Below are positions 33,029 to 41,394 of a DNA stretch of 64,000 nt, one piece after another. The stretch comes from DAOTTX01 sp034437515. GTDB lineage: Bacteria > Chloroflexota > Anaerolineae > Aggregatilineales > Phototrophicaceae. The notes under the pieces are model-generated. The model did not search any database, had not been told where the DNA came from, and saw only the letters and a list, made by a program, of their open reading frames with translations. The stretch is taken from positions 1 through 64,000 of the forward strand of contig DAOTTX010000140.1 in the NCBI GenBank assembly GCA_034437515.1, in the 5' to 3' direction. A program made the translations under genes and the position numbers. How positions within the stretch are numbered: the stretch's first letter is position 1; each line of letters begins with the position of its first letter.

Positions 33029-34030
33029 TTATTCGCTGTCTTTGTTCGAGGGTTGCAACCGTTGTGATGATTGTGTCGCCGGGCGAGGGGTGTTGCCGTT
33101 GCTCTCACCACTGGAGCCGTTCCCCAGGTCCATATCCATGCGTCCGCTGATCTTGCCGGCGAACTCTTGCAGCAGGTTGGTCACTTCCATCGGCATCACG
33201 AACTTGGTTGATGGACTGGTGCCCACATCACGCAGAGTCTCGAAGTATTGCAGCAGCATGGTCTTATCATCAACGTGCTGCGCCTCGTTGAAGATCGCTT
33301 CCAGCGCCTTGCTATAGCCCTGCGCCCGTAGCACTTGCGCCTGCCGTTCACCTTCGGCTTCCAGCACGGTGGATTGCTTGGCACCTTCGGCCCGCAGCAC
33401 GGCGGATTGCTTGGCACCTTCGGCTTCCAGGATGGCGGCTTCGCGCTCACCACTGGCACGGGTAACGGCGGCGCGGCGTTCACGCTCTGCCGTCATTTGG
33501 CGGTTCATCGCGTCCTGCACCTCACGCGGCGGTTCGATCTCGCGGATCTCCACACTGGTGATCTTCAGGCCCCAGCGTTCGGTGATCTCGTCCAGCTTGA
33601 CGCGCAGTGTCTCGTTGATCTGGTCACGCTTGCTCAGCACGGCGTCCAGTTCAATATCACCGATGACCGCACGCAGCGTGGTGGTGGCGATGTTGGTCGA
33701 GGCGCTGACCACGTCGTCCACTTCCAGCACGCTACGCTCCGGGTCAGTTACGCGATAGTAGACCAGAAAGTCAATCGCAATCGGCGCGTTGTCCTGTGTG
33801 ATGGCGGTCTGCGCGGGGATGTCGAGAAAATTTTCACGTAGATCCACCCGGATCGCCTGCTCGATCAACGGGATAACGATCACGATACCGGGACCGCGTG
33901 TACCTACGTTGCGACCGAACCGCAGCATGACCAGTCGCTCATATTCATCAACGATGCGAATGATGCGGCTGGTGATGTATACGAGCGCCAATACCGCAAC
34001 AACGATAATAATGATACTTATATCACCCAT
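33029..34030 (-). CDS. SPFH/band 7 membrane scaffold (paraslipin-like)
   Basis: This is a stomatin/prohibitin family protein of 333 residues. One N-terminal membrane helix (ISIIIIVVAVLALVYI) precedes the band 7 domain (RIVDEYERLVMLRFGRNVGTRGPGIVIVIP, LDIPAQTAITQDNAPIAIDFLVYYRV). A long coiled coil at about residues 185-260 follows, then a Ser/Asn/Gln-rich tail. Such proteins form large rings that organise lipid microdomains and often protect membrane proteins. The coiled coil contains an 11-residue repeat, (V/I)L-x-AEGAKQS/ERQ, encoded by 33-nt tandem units. It follows nfeD by 27 nt; this pairing is a conserved operon. Confidence 0.9.
   Translation of the reverse strand: MGDISIIIIVVAVLALVYITSRIIRIVDEYERLVMLRFGRNVGTRGPGIVIVIPLIEQAIRVDLRENFLDIPAQTAITQDNAPIAIDFLVYYRVTDPERSVLEVDDVVSASTNIATTTLRAVIGDIELDAVLSKRDQINETLRVKLDEITERWGLKITSVEIREIEPPREVQDAMNRQMTAERERRAAVTRASGEREAAILEAEGAKQSAVLRAEGAKQSTVLEAEGERQAQVLRAQGYSKALEAIFNEAQHVDDKTMLLQYFETLRDVGTSPSTKFVMPMEVTNLLQEFAGKISGRMDMDLGNGSSGESNGNTPRPATQSSQRLQPSNKDSE
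33335..33440 (-). repeat. 33-nt tandem repeat in SPFH coiled coil
   Basis: About three in-frame units of 33 nt encode an 11-residue (hendecad) repeat: LEAEGAKQSAV, LRAEGAKQSTV, LEAEGERQAQV. The nucleotide units are nearly identical (gcttggcacctt cggc... on the plus strand), so recent expansion is likely. An 11-residue period suits a right-handed coiled coil. Confidence 0.7.
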
Positions 34031-34057
34031 CGGTTTTACTCCTGAAATGTCTATACA

Positions 34058-34708
34058 CTATTCTGTAAGGTCTTCCGGTATGAATTCTTCGCGCCGCTTC
34101 TCTTTTATACCCTCGACGATCAGCCGTAGCCCTTCACGCCCGACCACAATAGCCTGCATCCCTTCACGGATGCGCTCTTCACTGGTTGCCGTCCACGCCT
34201 CACTGTTGACGTGAATGGTGCCGACCGGGTCAATGTCTCGCGTCACCCTGCCCACCGAACCGACGAGATACTCGTCTCGGCTTCCCGCAGGTTGCTCGCG
34301 GAGTTGTTCCAACGCGGGGTGCAGCAAAAACTGGTAGTATGCGAACGGGATCACCAGGGACAGCGCCAGCGCCAACGGATGGATCATCTGCCCTTCAAAC
34401 AGCAGGATTGAGCCGATCCCTTGCACGGCGAGGCCGCCTAACGCCCAGGGCGCGTACTTCTGGTGGATGAACGGTACGACCATGAACACACCCGCACCCA
34501 ACACCAATAGCAGCAGAGCAAACCAGCGCACTTCCATTTGAACCAATACCACCAGCACACCCAGCAAGCCAACCAGTGCCACACCTTCTAAGATGCCGGT
34601 GCCCGGCATATGCGCGGCGGTCACCCCCAGCCACAGGCTGAGGATCAGCCCGGTGAAGATGATGGTTGGGTCTATAGCACCCGGATTAATTGCAAGAAAT
34701 TCGAGCAT
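34058..34708 (-). CDS. NfeD-family membrane protein
   Basis: This is a short-form NfeD protein of 216 residues without the N-terminal ClpP-like protease. Four to five hydrophobic helices at about residues 10-130 (LSLWLGVTAAHMPGTGILEGVALVGLLG and LLLLVLGAGVFMVV) precede a C-terminal OB-fold domain (LVGSVGRVTRDIDPVGTIHVNSEAWTA and EGMQAIVVGREGLRLIVE). NfeD works together with the SPFH protein encoded directly downstream, possibly in membrane-domain quality control. Confidence 0.85.
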   Translation of the reverse strand: MLEFLAINPGAIDPTIIFTGLILSLWLGVTAAHMPGTGILEGVALVGLLGVLVVLVQMEVRWFALLLLVLGAGVFMVVPFIHQKYAPWALGGLAVQGIGSILLFEGQMIHPLALALSLVIPFAYYQFLLHPALEQLREQPAGSRDEYLVGSVGRVTRDIDPVGTIHVNSEAWTATSEERIREGMQAIVVGREGLRLIVEGIKEKRREEFIPEDLTE

Positions 34709-34804
34709 CCGCGTTCCTCCTCAAAAACATTATCTTTTTACCAACAGTACCTTATTTCTACTGTCATTATATCACTATTATGAAGCAAAAAGGGCGGCGG
34801 TGTC

Positions 34805-34822
34805 CCCCCAAAATATTGGGGG
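34805..34822. terminator. Hairpin downstream of HEAT gene
   Basis: CCCCCAA (34805-34811), loop AATA, and TTGGGGG (34816-34822) form a perfect 7-bp stem. It lies 15 nt beyond the stop of the minus-strand HEAT gene. A TTTTTGCTT stretch follows about 15-20 nt further on, so it is a weak terminator candidate. Confidence 0.4.
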
Positions 34823-34836
34823 TGAGTGCGAAATCG

Positions 34837-35805
34837 TCACGATTCCTCATCTAATCGCGCTTGCCAGCGGGCGTAGAGCTTTTTGTAGGTCGCCTCGCTG
34901 ATCTCCCCTTCCGCCAGTCGCGCATCCAGTTGGTCGAGCATAGCTCGGATCTGCGCAGGGGTGAAGTCGTCATCATCATCGTCGGGATGGGGTGTTGGTT
35001 TGGGGCGTAGCGAAGGCCAGGCCGGGGGCGCGTTGGTACGGATCACGTCGATAGCGTTCTTCGGTGGTACGATCTTCGGGCCGTCACGCCGGGGCAGGCC
35101 GGGGTTAGCCTCCGATGTTCTGGGCGTAAACCCGCCGGGGAACTGTTCCAGCGCGGCCCGTGCCCGGCTGCGCACCCATTTACTCTGGTCGTGATAGTAG
35201 CACTCGGTCAGTGGTTGCCGGGTGTCTTCGATTTGTAGTGCGCCGAGGATGTCCGCTGCGGCCCCCCGTACCGTGCTGTTGTTGTGCTTCAGCGCGATGA
35301 GCAATTCATCGACGGCCCGCACCCCTATCTGGATTAACGCGGCCTGCGCCGCTTTGCGCACGCTGTCTTCGGTATCTGCCAGCAGATGCACCAGCGGCAC
35401 CACATCGACGTCGTGCGCCTGCGTGAGACTGGCGAGCGCCTCTGCCGCGATGATGCGCACACTGGCGTTATCGTCTTCTAACGCGGCGAACAATGCCTGG
35501 ATGCTACGTGGGTCACCCAGGCGACCGAGCGCGGCGATGATATTCACCTGCACCGATGTAGGGCTTTCGTGCAGCGCGTCGACCAGATACGGCAGTGCTG
35601 CCGGATCATTGATGTCGCCCAGGGCTTCAGCGGCGGCCTGTTTCACCCGATACGCCAGTGGATCACCGGTGTTTTCCGTCAGGATTCGTCCTAATTTCGG
35701 TATCGCACGCGGGTTTTTCAGTTTGCCAAGTTCACGGATCGTCGCTTCGCGCTGCTTAGGTTCATCGAGCGCGATGAGGAGCACCTCTAACCGATCTTCG
35801 CTCAT
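34837..35805 (-). CDS. HEAT-repeat protein with SHOCT-like tail
   Basis: This is a soluble protein of 322 residues. About residues 1-215 are six to seven HEAT/PBS-lyase-like repeats (VRIIAAEALASL, VRKAAQAALIQIG, VRGAAADILGAL, VRSRARAALEQF). A Pro-rich linker and an Asp run (DDDDDDF) lead to a C-terminal helix pair, IRAMLDQLDARLAEGEISEATYKKLYARW, similar to the SHOCT oligomerisation element. HEAT solenoids mediate protein contacts; the partner is unknown. The gene could be transcribed ahead of nfeD, 128 nt downstream. Confidence 0.8.
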   Translation of the reverse strand: MSEDRLEVLLIALDEPKQREATIRELGKLKNPRAIPKLGRILTENTGDPLAYRVKQAAAEALGDINDPAALPYLVDALHESPTSVQVNIIAALGRLGDPRSIQALFAALEDDNASVRIIAAEALASLTQAHDVDVVPLVHLLADTEDSVRKAAQAALIQIGVRAVDELLIALKHNNSTVRGAAADILGALQIEDTRQPLTECYYHDQSKWVRSRARAALEQFPGGFTPRTSEANPGLPRRDGPKIVPPKNAIDVIRTNAPPAWPSLRPKPTPHPDDDDDDFTPAQIRAMLDQLDARLAEGEISEATYKKLYARWQARLDEES

Positions 35806-35847
35806 TTGCCGTTTTGACCTCCATTTTTGAAGGCATTATAGCGAATT

Positions 35848-36219
35848 TTACCGGTCGTGTGGGGGTGACTCGGTCAGGCCACGCGCAGCGGCGACTTCTA
35901 TCGCTCGCGCTTTACGTAGGATGCCGCGCCGGTAAGTTCGGAGTAATTCGTCCAGACGTGCGCTTTCCGCAGACGTAAGCTGCTGTGTTCGATGGCTGTA
36001 GAGTAGTTTGCGTAGTTCTTGTTTTGCCAGAATATTCATCTCAAACTCTACGAGATGTAATACCTCTTCATCCGTCAGAGCTTCGACTGGAAGGTCGTCC
36101 ACATAGCGGTCAAGCCATTCAGCCAGAATGTCCGCCACATCGCGTTGTGAGCGATCGGCAATCTCCAGAGCACGCTGAAGGATGTTGTCAGTTAAATAGA
36201 GCGTTACCCTTTTACTCAT
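35848..36219 (-). CDS. Ribbon-helix-helix-like small protein
   Basis: This is a 123-residue protein. Its N-terminus KRVTLYLTDNILQRALEIADRSQRDVADILAEWLDRY resembles a ribbon-helix-helix (CopG/Arc-like) DNA-binding unit, with a short beta strand followed by two helices. The rest is helical and charged. Such proteins often serve as antitoxins or repressors, but no toxin gene lies beside it. Similar helical proteins occur without partners in cyanobacteria and Chloroflexota. It is 42 nt upstream of the HEAT gene, and co-transcription is possible. Confidence 0.6.
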   Translation of the reverse strand: MSKRVTLYLTDNILQRALEIADRSQRDVADILAEWLDRYVDDLPVEALTDEEVLHLVEFEMNILAKQELRKLLYSHRTQQLTSAESARLDELLRTYRRGILRKARAIEVAAARGLTESPPHDR

Positions 36220-36347
36220 CCGTATCCCACTTGATTACGATAATGCTGTTCAAGGTTGACTACGCTCATTGTAATCGGAGATTGCCGATCGTTAACGTAA
36301 GATTATGAGCTATAGGACGAATTTACCCCATATCACTTCCAACTTTA

Positions 36348-37130
36348 TTATCGTCCCTTAAAGACAGCCTTACGCCTTTCGACGAACGACTGCACACCTT
36401 CTTTGACGTCTTCACTTTTGAGCAGCGGTTGTAAATCGGTCATCAGGCTGGCAAGCGCGACCTTTTCGCCGTCCTGCCTGGAGACTCGTGAGGAGTTCAG
36501 CGACGCATACACCCCTAACGGTGCTTGCTCCGCGATGCGTTCGGCGATGGCAAGGGCACGGTCGAACTGTTCGCCCGGTTCGGTGATCTCCTGCACCAGC
36601 CCCATACGATAAGCCTCATCACCGCTGAACTCATCGCCGGTGAGTAGGTAGCGTTGCGCGTTGCCCCAGCCGATCTCACGCGGCAGGCGTACCGTCGCCC
36701 CGCCGACCGGATAGATGCCGCGCTTGACTTCGATCTGTGCGAAGCGGGTGTTCTTCGCCGCGATGCGGATGTCGCAAGCCAGCAACAACTCGATGCCGAT
36801 GGTCAAACACCACCCATGCACCGCGACGACGACCGGCTTGGTGATCGTCGGCCCTTCTAACCTCAGTGGGTCATAACCGCCCTCCGGCAACTGTGCGAAT
36901 TTCGCATCACCGAATGTCTCGGTCCAGTCGGTCAGTTCGAGGCCGCCGGTGAAATGCTCACCATGCCCGAACAAAACCGCACAACGGATGTCATCGTCAT
37001 CTTGCAGTTCACCGTAAGCGGCGGCGAGGTCGCGGTACATCTTGCGATCAAAGGCATTCATCTTCTGTGGGCGCTCTAAACCGATGCGTAATACATGCCC
37101 TTGCTTCTCTACACTGACGGTGCCTTCCAT
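36348..37130 (-). CDS. Enoyl-CoA hydratase/isomerase family protein
   Basis: This is a crotonase-fold enzyme of 260 residues. The first oxyanion-hole region (RIGLERPQKMNAFDRKM and LFGHGEHFTGGLEL) and the second (VVAVHGWCLTIGIELLLACDIRIA) are both present. The substrate-pocket stretch EVKRGIYPVGGATVRLPREIG and the C-terminal YRMGLVQEI also fit. Members hydrate or isomerise acyl-CoA thioesters in fatty-acid or aromatic catabolism. No acyl-CoA dehydrogenase or thiolase is adjacent, so the pathway is open. A-rich AAAGGAGAAAAAGTC precedes the ATG. Confidence 0.85.
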   Translation of the reverse strand: MEGTVSVEKQGHVLRIGLERPQKMNAFDRKMYRDLAAAYGELQDDDDIRCAVLFGHGEHFTGGLELTDWTETFGDAKFAQLPEGGYDPLRLEGPTITKPVVVAVHGWCLTIGIELLLACDIRIAAKNTRFAQIEVKRGIYPVGGATVRLPREIGWGNAQRYLLTGDEFSGDEAYRMGLVQEITEPGEQFDRALAIAERIAEQAPLGVYASLNSSRVSRQDGEKVALASLMTDLQPLLKSEDVKEGVQSFVERRKAVFKGR

Positions 37131-37450
37131 GACTTTTTCTCCTTTTGTAGATACGGCGTTGATGTGCCACTAGATTAACATCCACGTTGCATTTCAACCA
37201 ATTTCGAGCCAGGGCAATGAGGGCAATCGTGTCAAATTTCCCGGTTCTGCTGGAACGGGTGGAAAACTGCAATTGATCGCGTAAACGATGGCTGCGTGAG
37301 TCCCGGAGTAGCCTCAACCATCATGAATCCAGAATAATGCGATCATAGATACAAAAAGGACACTCATTGTGAGTGCCCTCATGTTTATGCAGTGTTTATT
37401 TACCACTTGTGTAAGCTGATGTAAGTCGCTTACTTAGCTTTGCATTTGCT
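37131..37450. other. Gene-free stretch with terminator
   Basis: These 320 nt lie between two minus-strand genes. They contain the terminator of the beta-helix gene (37352-37378) and a GTAAG-TCG-CTTAC hairpin (37421-37433). The crotonase promoter must also lie here. No gene is supported. Confidence 0.4.
37352..37378 (-). terminator. Rho-independent terminator of beta-helix gene
   Basis: On the minus strand GGGCACTCA, loop CAA, and TGAGTGTCC form a 9-bp stem with one G-U pair. The stem is followed by TTTTTGT. It lies about 75 nt after the stop codon at 37451. Confidence 0.85.
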
Positions 37451-40030
37451 TTACCGAATACCGAATGTCCCGGCTTCAGCCCAGCCCTCGGTGCCGCGTT
37501 CGCTCATGCCACCCGGCCCCCAGGTGCGGACGTACCACACGTAGTCGCCAGCGTCCATCGCATCGGGCATGATAAAGTTGCAATCGGAGCCGTCCGAGCA
37601 GTCCATGTCAATCGACGAAACCCAGCCGTAGTAGTGTGTCTGGTGGTCGCCCTGCGTGCCGACCCAGATGTTGTACCATGTAGCGTTTTCCGCTGCGCCG
37701 AACTCAAAGCGCGGGTTGGCGGTTTCTGTCTCACGGACACCACGCGGGCTAATCAAACCGGGGACGCCGAGTTGTACGGTGAAGGCTGCTTCGCTGCTCC
37801 ATGCGTCCTGGTTGTTGTCGTTGAAGCCACCGCCGCCCCAGGCTTGCATGTACATGACGTAGTCACCATTTTGCGGGAAGAAAGCCTTCAGGGTGGTGGT
37901 GCAGGTGCTGCCGTTGCACATTTCCGGTGTTTTCTCGAACCAGTAGGACGCGACGGTTTCGTAATCACCCGCACTGCCCATCCAGAACTGATACCACTTG
38001 GCATTGGTGTCGTTGTTCCAGGTGATGACCGGCACGCCGTTACTGGTATTGACGCTGATGATCTGCGGGACGACCGGCACCGGGACACTCACGGAGAAGT
38101 ACGCCGGGTTGCTCCATAGGTTTCCATTACCGCCGTTGAAGCCGGTTGCACCCCAGGATTGCAGGTAGACCACGTAGTCGCCATTGCGTGCGGTGTTATT
38201 GACTGTCAGGCGGCAGACATCACCGGAGCAGATCTGTGAATTGCGCTCGAACCAGGTGTTATGAAAGGTTTCATAATCGCCGTCAGTGCCGATCCAAATC
38301 TGATACCACAGGGAATTCACATCGTTGTTCCAGGTGATGACTGGCTTGCCGTCGTCGTTGACAGTGGCCTGCACGTTGGCGGGAACCTGTGCTGCTGCCC
38401 GGTTCAGGCGGCGGTTGAGTTGATCCAGATAGAGCGACTGCGGTTCCAGCAGGTGATTTTGACCGATGGCCTCGGTGTAGTCACGGGTGCTGTCGCTGTC
38501 TTCCAGCCGCAGTTCACAGGCTGAGTCCAACCCGATGATGTACCCCCAGCCGAACTGGTCAGAACGGATGCCACAGAAGCCGCCGCCGTGCTTGATGTTC
38601 CAGAACACGTTCTGGGTCGCGGTGAAGCCAGCATTGTTGCTGTAGGTAGTACGGTTGAAGGATTCGATCTTGTCGTTATGCAGTGTCAAACCGTCGATCA
38701 GGTTGGCGTGCGTCAGGTTGCGGTGGAAGTCGGTATGATCGTACCCGTTGTGGCTGCCGTAGGTGGTGCTGTTGAGCAGCACGTTACCCGTTGTGTGCAT
38801 TTCCTGGAAGTTGAAGTTGTGACGACCGTTGCCGGTGGTGACATTCTTCATCAGGCTATCGCCACCATCGACGCGCATCAGGTAGCCGTTACCGTTGACG
38901 CCGACATGCTGTGGATTGAAGAAACTGGAATTTTCCACCTGGATCGAACGGGCATGGTAGATCCACACGGCGGTCGAAAGGATGTGTGTGTCTTTGGTGT
39001 TGCTCGGCGGTTTGTAGCTGTGGACATTGCTCACCCAGCCGTCGGCAATGTAGTTGAACATGATCGCGGAGGACTGGTGCATATCCCGCGCCCCTTCGGA
39101 GGAAGTGTAGGACTGCGGGTGGTTTTTCATGCCGATGGACAGGTTCTCGATGCCGGAATTAAAGATGAACGGGAACTGAAACTTGTGTACACGGGCGTTA
39201 TCGCGGGTTTTCATATAGTAGCGGGTCGGGATGTCGATGGTCAGCGTGTTCGCGCCGTAGTCCACATCAATGACGCGCCGGACGTACATCGTGCCGAAGG
39301 CTTCCGTCCACAGGCCCTGCATTTTGTGTTCGGCTTTGAACTCGCCGGTCAGGTCGGTACGCACCAACACCCAGTCGTTCACATTGAACTTCGAGGCATT
39401 CTGCACAGGTAGGATGTTGGTCGGCCCGGAAAGGTCACGGCTGATGCGGGTGACGTCGATTTCCGGTTCGTTGCGCCAGAAGCGGAGTTCCGGGCGTGGG
39501 CTAAACTGCACGATGTATTTCTCACGCATGTCGTAGGTATCATTGTAAATGAAGGTCTGGTCTGGCCCGGCACCGCGCAGCATGACGTTACTATAAGGAA
39601 CGGAAAGTGCGCTGTGCTGGTGGAAGGAGTCGCCGTAGTCAAAATTACCCGGCAACGGACGGACTTTGTACGTCCCCGGTGGCAGGTAAACCACACCGCC
39701 GCCGTTCTGCCCGACAAAGTCAATGGCAGATTGAATGGCGCGGCTGGTTTCAACGCTGCCGGTCGGGTCTGCATTATAGGGGGCCTGCGTCACGTTGACG
39801 TACAGGCTACCGGGGTTATCCGGGATGGGTTGCTCACCCCGCATGTAACCGGCATAAGAGTAATCCTGTAAGTAGCGTCCCTGATTATCAGTATAACCTG
39901 GTTGCCAGTTAATCGGGTACAGGTCACTGCGAATGGTTGATTGGGCGGCGGCTTCGTCTTGAGTGCCAAAGCCGACCATGACGATGATTGATGATATGAA
40001 GACGATAATTAGGTAGTTGATGCTCTTCAT
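37451..40030 (-). CDS. Secreted right-handed beta-helix protein, pectate-lyase-like
   Basis: This is an exported protein of about 859 residues. A signal peptide (MKSINYLIIVFISSIIVMVGF) is followed by the pectate-lyase-superfamily start (VNVTQAPYNADPTGSVETSRAIQSAI, GGGVVYLPPGTYKV). A long parallel beta-helix extends to about residue 555. Such domains bind or cleave polysaccharides; catalytic residues could not be assigned. The last 300 residues are three modules of about 95 residues with W(Y)xxW(x)G, a conserved Trp, two cysteines and GDYVxYxxxWGxxGF. The same module type ends the giant protein at 41395-59520. The start at 40030 is chosen because AGGAG lies 8 nt upstream; the frame extends to 40108. 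Confidence 0.85.
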   Translation of the reverse strand: MKSINYLIIVFISSIIVMVGFGTQDEAAAQSTIRSDLYPINWQPGYTDNQGRYLQDYSYAGYMRGEQPIPDNPGSLYVNVTQAPYNADPTGSVETSRAIQSAIDFVGQNGGGVVYLPPGTYKVRPLPGNFDYGDSFHQHSALSVPYSNVMLRGAGPDQTFIYNDTYDMREKYIVQFSPRPELRFWRNEPEIDVTRISRDLSGPTNILPVQNASKFNVNDWVLVRTDLTGEFKAEHKMQGLWTEAFGTMYVRRVIDVDYGANTLTIDIPTRYYMKTRDNARVHKFQFPFIFNSGIENLSIGMKNHPQSYTSSEGARDMHQSSAIMFNYIADGWVSNVHSYKPPSNTKDTHILSTAVWIYHARSIQVENSSFFNPQHVGVNGNGYLMRVDGGDSLMKNVTTGNGRHNFNFQEMHTTGNVLLNSTTYGSHNGYDHTDFHRNLTHANLIDGLTLHNDKIESFNRTTYSNNAGFTATQNVFWNIKHGGGFCGIRSDQFGWGYIIGLDSACELRLEDSDSTRDYTEAIGQNHLLEPQSLYLDQLNRRLNRAAAQVPANVQATVNDDGKPVITWNNDVNSLWYQIWIGTDGDYETFHNTWFERNSQICSGDVCRLTVNNTARNGDYVVYLQSWGATGFNGGNGNLWSNPAYFSVSVPVPVVPQIISVNTSNGVPVITWNNDTNAKWYQFWMGSAGDYETVASYWFEKTPEMCNGSTCTTTLKAFFPQNGDYVMYMQAWGGGGFNDNNQDAWSSEAAFTVQLGVPGLISPRGVRETETANPRFEFGAAENATWYNIWVGTQGDHQTHYYGWVSSIDMDCSDGSDCNFIMPDAMDAGDYVWYVRTWGPGGMSERGTEGWAEAGTFGIR

Positions 40031-40766
40031 GTTAGTTGCTCCTGCTCTTGTATGATGAGACAGATAAATCCCTGCATCTATGAAAATCGTAAAGCCGTTT
40101 GGTACCATGACCTATAGGACTTTTGGGTCATACAATTAATTTTTCTCGATTTTTCCGTAATAAATTAACTTTTTTAAGGGGGGTTTGTTTAAAGCGCGTT
40201 AGGATCTGCTAAAAATTAAAGATAGTTGTCTGAAGAACGTAAAGTTTAATTTTTCTAATATGGTTCGTCTTTAAACGTGAGATAAAATTGTGGTTACATC
40301 AAGTCAAACAACACTCAACTTATCATAAACGATCCACCTACATCGTCAAGTAACAAGTTCGTTATGTAAAATTAATCCTGTTAAGTTCCGGTTTATATTA
40401 CAATTAAAAGAGGTATGTATTTGGGCAGAAAGCCTAAAAATTTACCTTCTTCATAAGAAGTTTACGTTCTTCGGAGAAAGAATTCCTAATTTTTTCCTAA
40501 TTTCGTAAATAAACCGGTCCTGAGCTTCTACACGTCTTGACAGCTTTTCCAGTAAAAAGATATAGTGACTTTAGTGTTGCTAAATGCCACTGATAGCCAC
40601 CTTATGACGTTATAAAAAACTAACAAACGTTAAAAGGGAATTGAGCCAAAAATGTTAGGCCAAAGGCGACCAGCGACAGATCGCAACCCAACGTAGATGC
40701 GAAACATTAACGACCTTACAGTACCATCCGAGGTAATGGCGGGTCTGAGCCAGGAGTAGAGAATTT
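40031..40766. promoter_or_regulatory. AT-rich 736-nt intergenic regulatory region
   Basis: This long gene-free region separates the divergent beta-helix and lipoprotein/giant genes. It is conspicuously AT-rich beside GC-rich neighbours. It holds short hairpins CTTCTT-CAT-AAGAAG (40446-40460) and TTCT-TCGG-AGAA (40467-40478) and a promoter at 40537-40566. It probably contains the control elements for both secreted-protein units. No gene or RNA family was recognised. Confidence 0.5.
40537..40566 (+). promoter_or_regulatory. Promoter for lipoprotein and giant gene
   Basis: TTGACA (40537-40542) and TATAGT (40561-40566) are separated by 18 nt, close to consensus. The position predicts a leader of about 195 nt before the GTG at 40767, long enough to hold regulatory structure. 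The giant gene begins 40 nt after the lipoprotein gene and may share this promoter. Confidence 0.6.
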
Positions 40767-41354
40767 GTGAGAAAACCATTTTTAATCGTCGTTATCATGA
40801 TGTGCCTGCTGGCGGCTCTGGCTGCTTGTAGTGCGGATGACAGTGACGGTGATACCGTACAGGCCACGCCTGATGCCGGCGCTCAACCAGGCGTAACGGA
40901 AGAAGCAACGCCCGAAGTAACTGCGGAAGCCGTCGTCACCGAAGAGGTCGCAGAGCGTACCATCCCGAATGTAAGCCGGGATAGAAATTACGTGTTTAAC
41001 GTCATTGACGTTTTCGACGACTTCAGCGTGGATGATCTGTCCCCTGCTGGCGACGGGCAAAAATGGATGCTGGCGCGTCTTTCATTAACGAACAACGACG
41101 CCCCGGCTTTCGAAGTCGCACGTGAAGCTGTCTTCGCGCTAGACGAAGAAGGCAACCGCTACACACCTGCCGCCCCTGATGAAGAAGCGGCACAACCATC
41201 TATTTTCAATCAAGAGATCGCAACGCAAGAAACCCTGGTTGGGTTTGCGCTGTTCCAGATACCACAAGGAAGCACACTCGAGTCCATCTCGTGGTGCCTT
41301 TCTGCCGAATGTAATGAACCATTGACCGCGCGTGTAGTGATTACTGCGGGCTAA
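40767..41354 (+). CDS. Lipoprotein with DUF4352-like domain
   Basis: This is an exported lipoprotein of 195 residues that starts with GTG, with AGGAG 10 nt upstream. The lipobox LAALAAC is followed by a TP/AE-rich linker of about 45 residues. The C-terminal domain of about 125 residues has a beta-sandwich pattern like DUF4352: YVFNVIDVFDDFSV, then KWMLARLSLTNN, then ETLVGFALFQIPQGS. Such domains are found in surface lipoproteins with binding roles. It directly precedes the giant gene, so it may be a partner or anchor of that protein. Confidence 0.7.
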   Translation: MRKPFLIVVIMMCLLAALAACSADDSDGDTVQATPDAGAQPGVTEEATPEVTAEAVVTEEVAERTIPNVSRDRNYVFNVIDVFDDFSVDDLSPAGDGQKWMLARLSLTNNDAPAFEVAREAVFALDEEGNRYTPAAPDEEAAQPSIFNQEIATQETLVGFALFQIPQGSTLESISWCLSAECNEPLTARVVITAG

Positions 41355-41394
41355 TGCTCTGTATATGTGTCGAGATGAGGGGATATTGAACTCA

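Noticed and set aside
33335..33440. 33-nt tandem repeat as a possible CRISPR-like or regulatory array
   Set aside because: It lies in frame within the SPFH coiled coil and encodes an 11-residue helical repeat, which explains it.
37048..37317. An 89-codon minus-strand frame upstream of the crotonase gene
   Set aside because: It overlaps the start of the crotonase gene in another frame and has no motif or convincing ribosome site.
38588..39412. A 274-codon plus-strand frame opposite the beta-helix gene
   Set aside because: Antisense shadow without recognisable motifs; the minus-strand gene has a signal peptide and clear domains.
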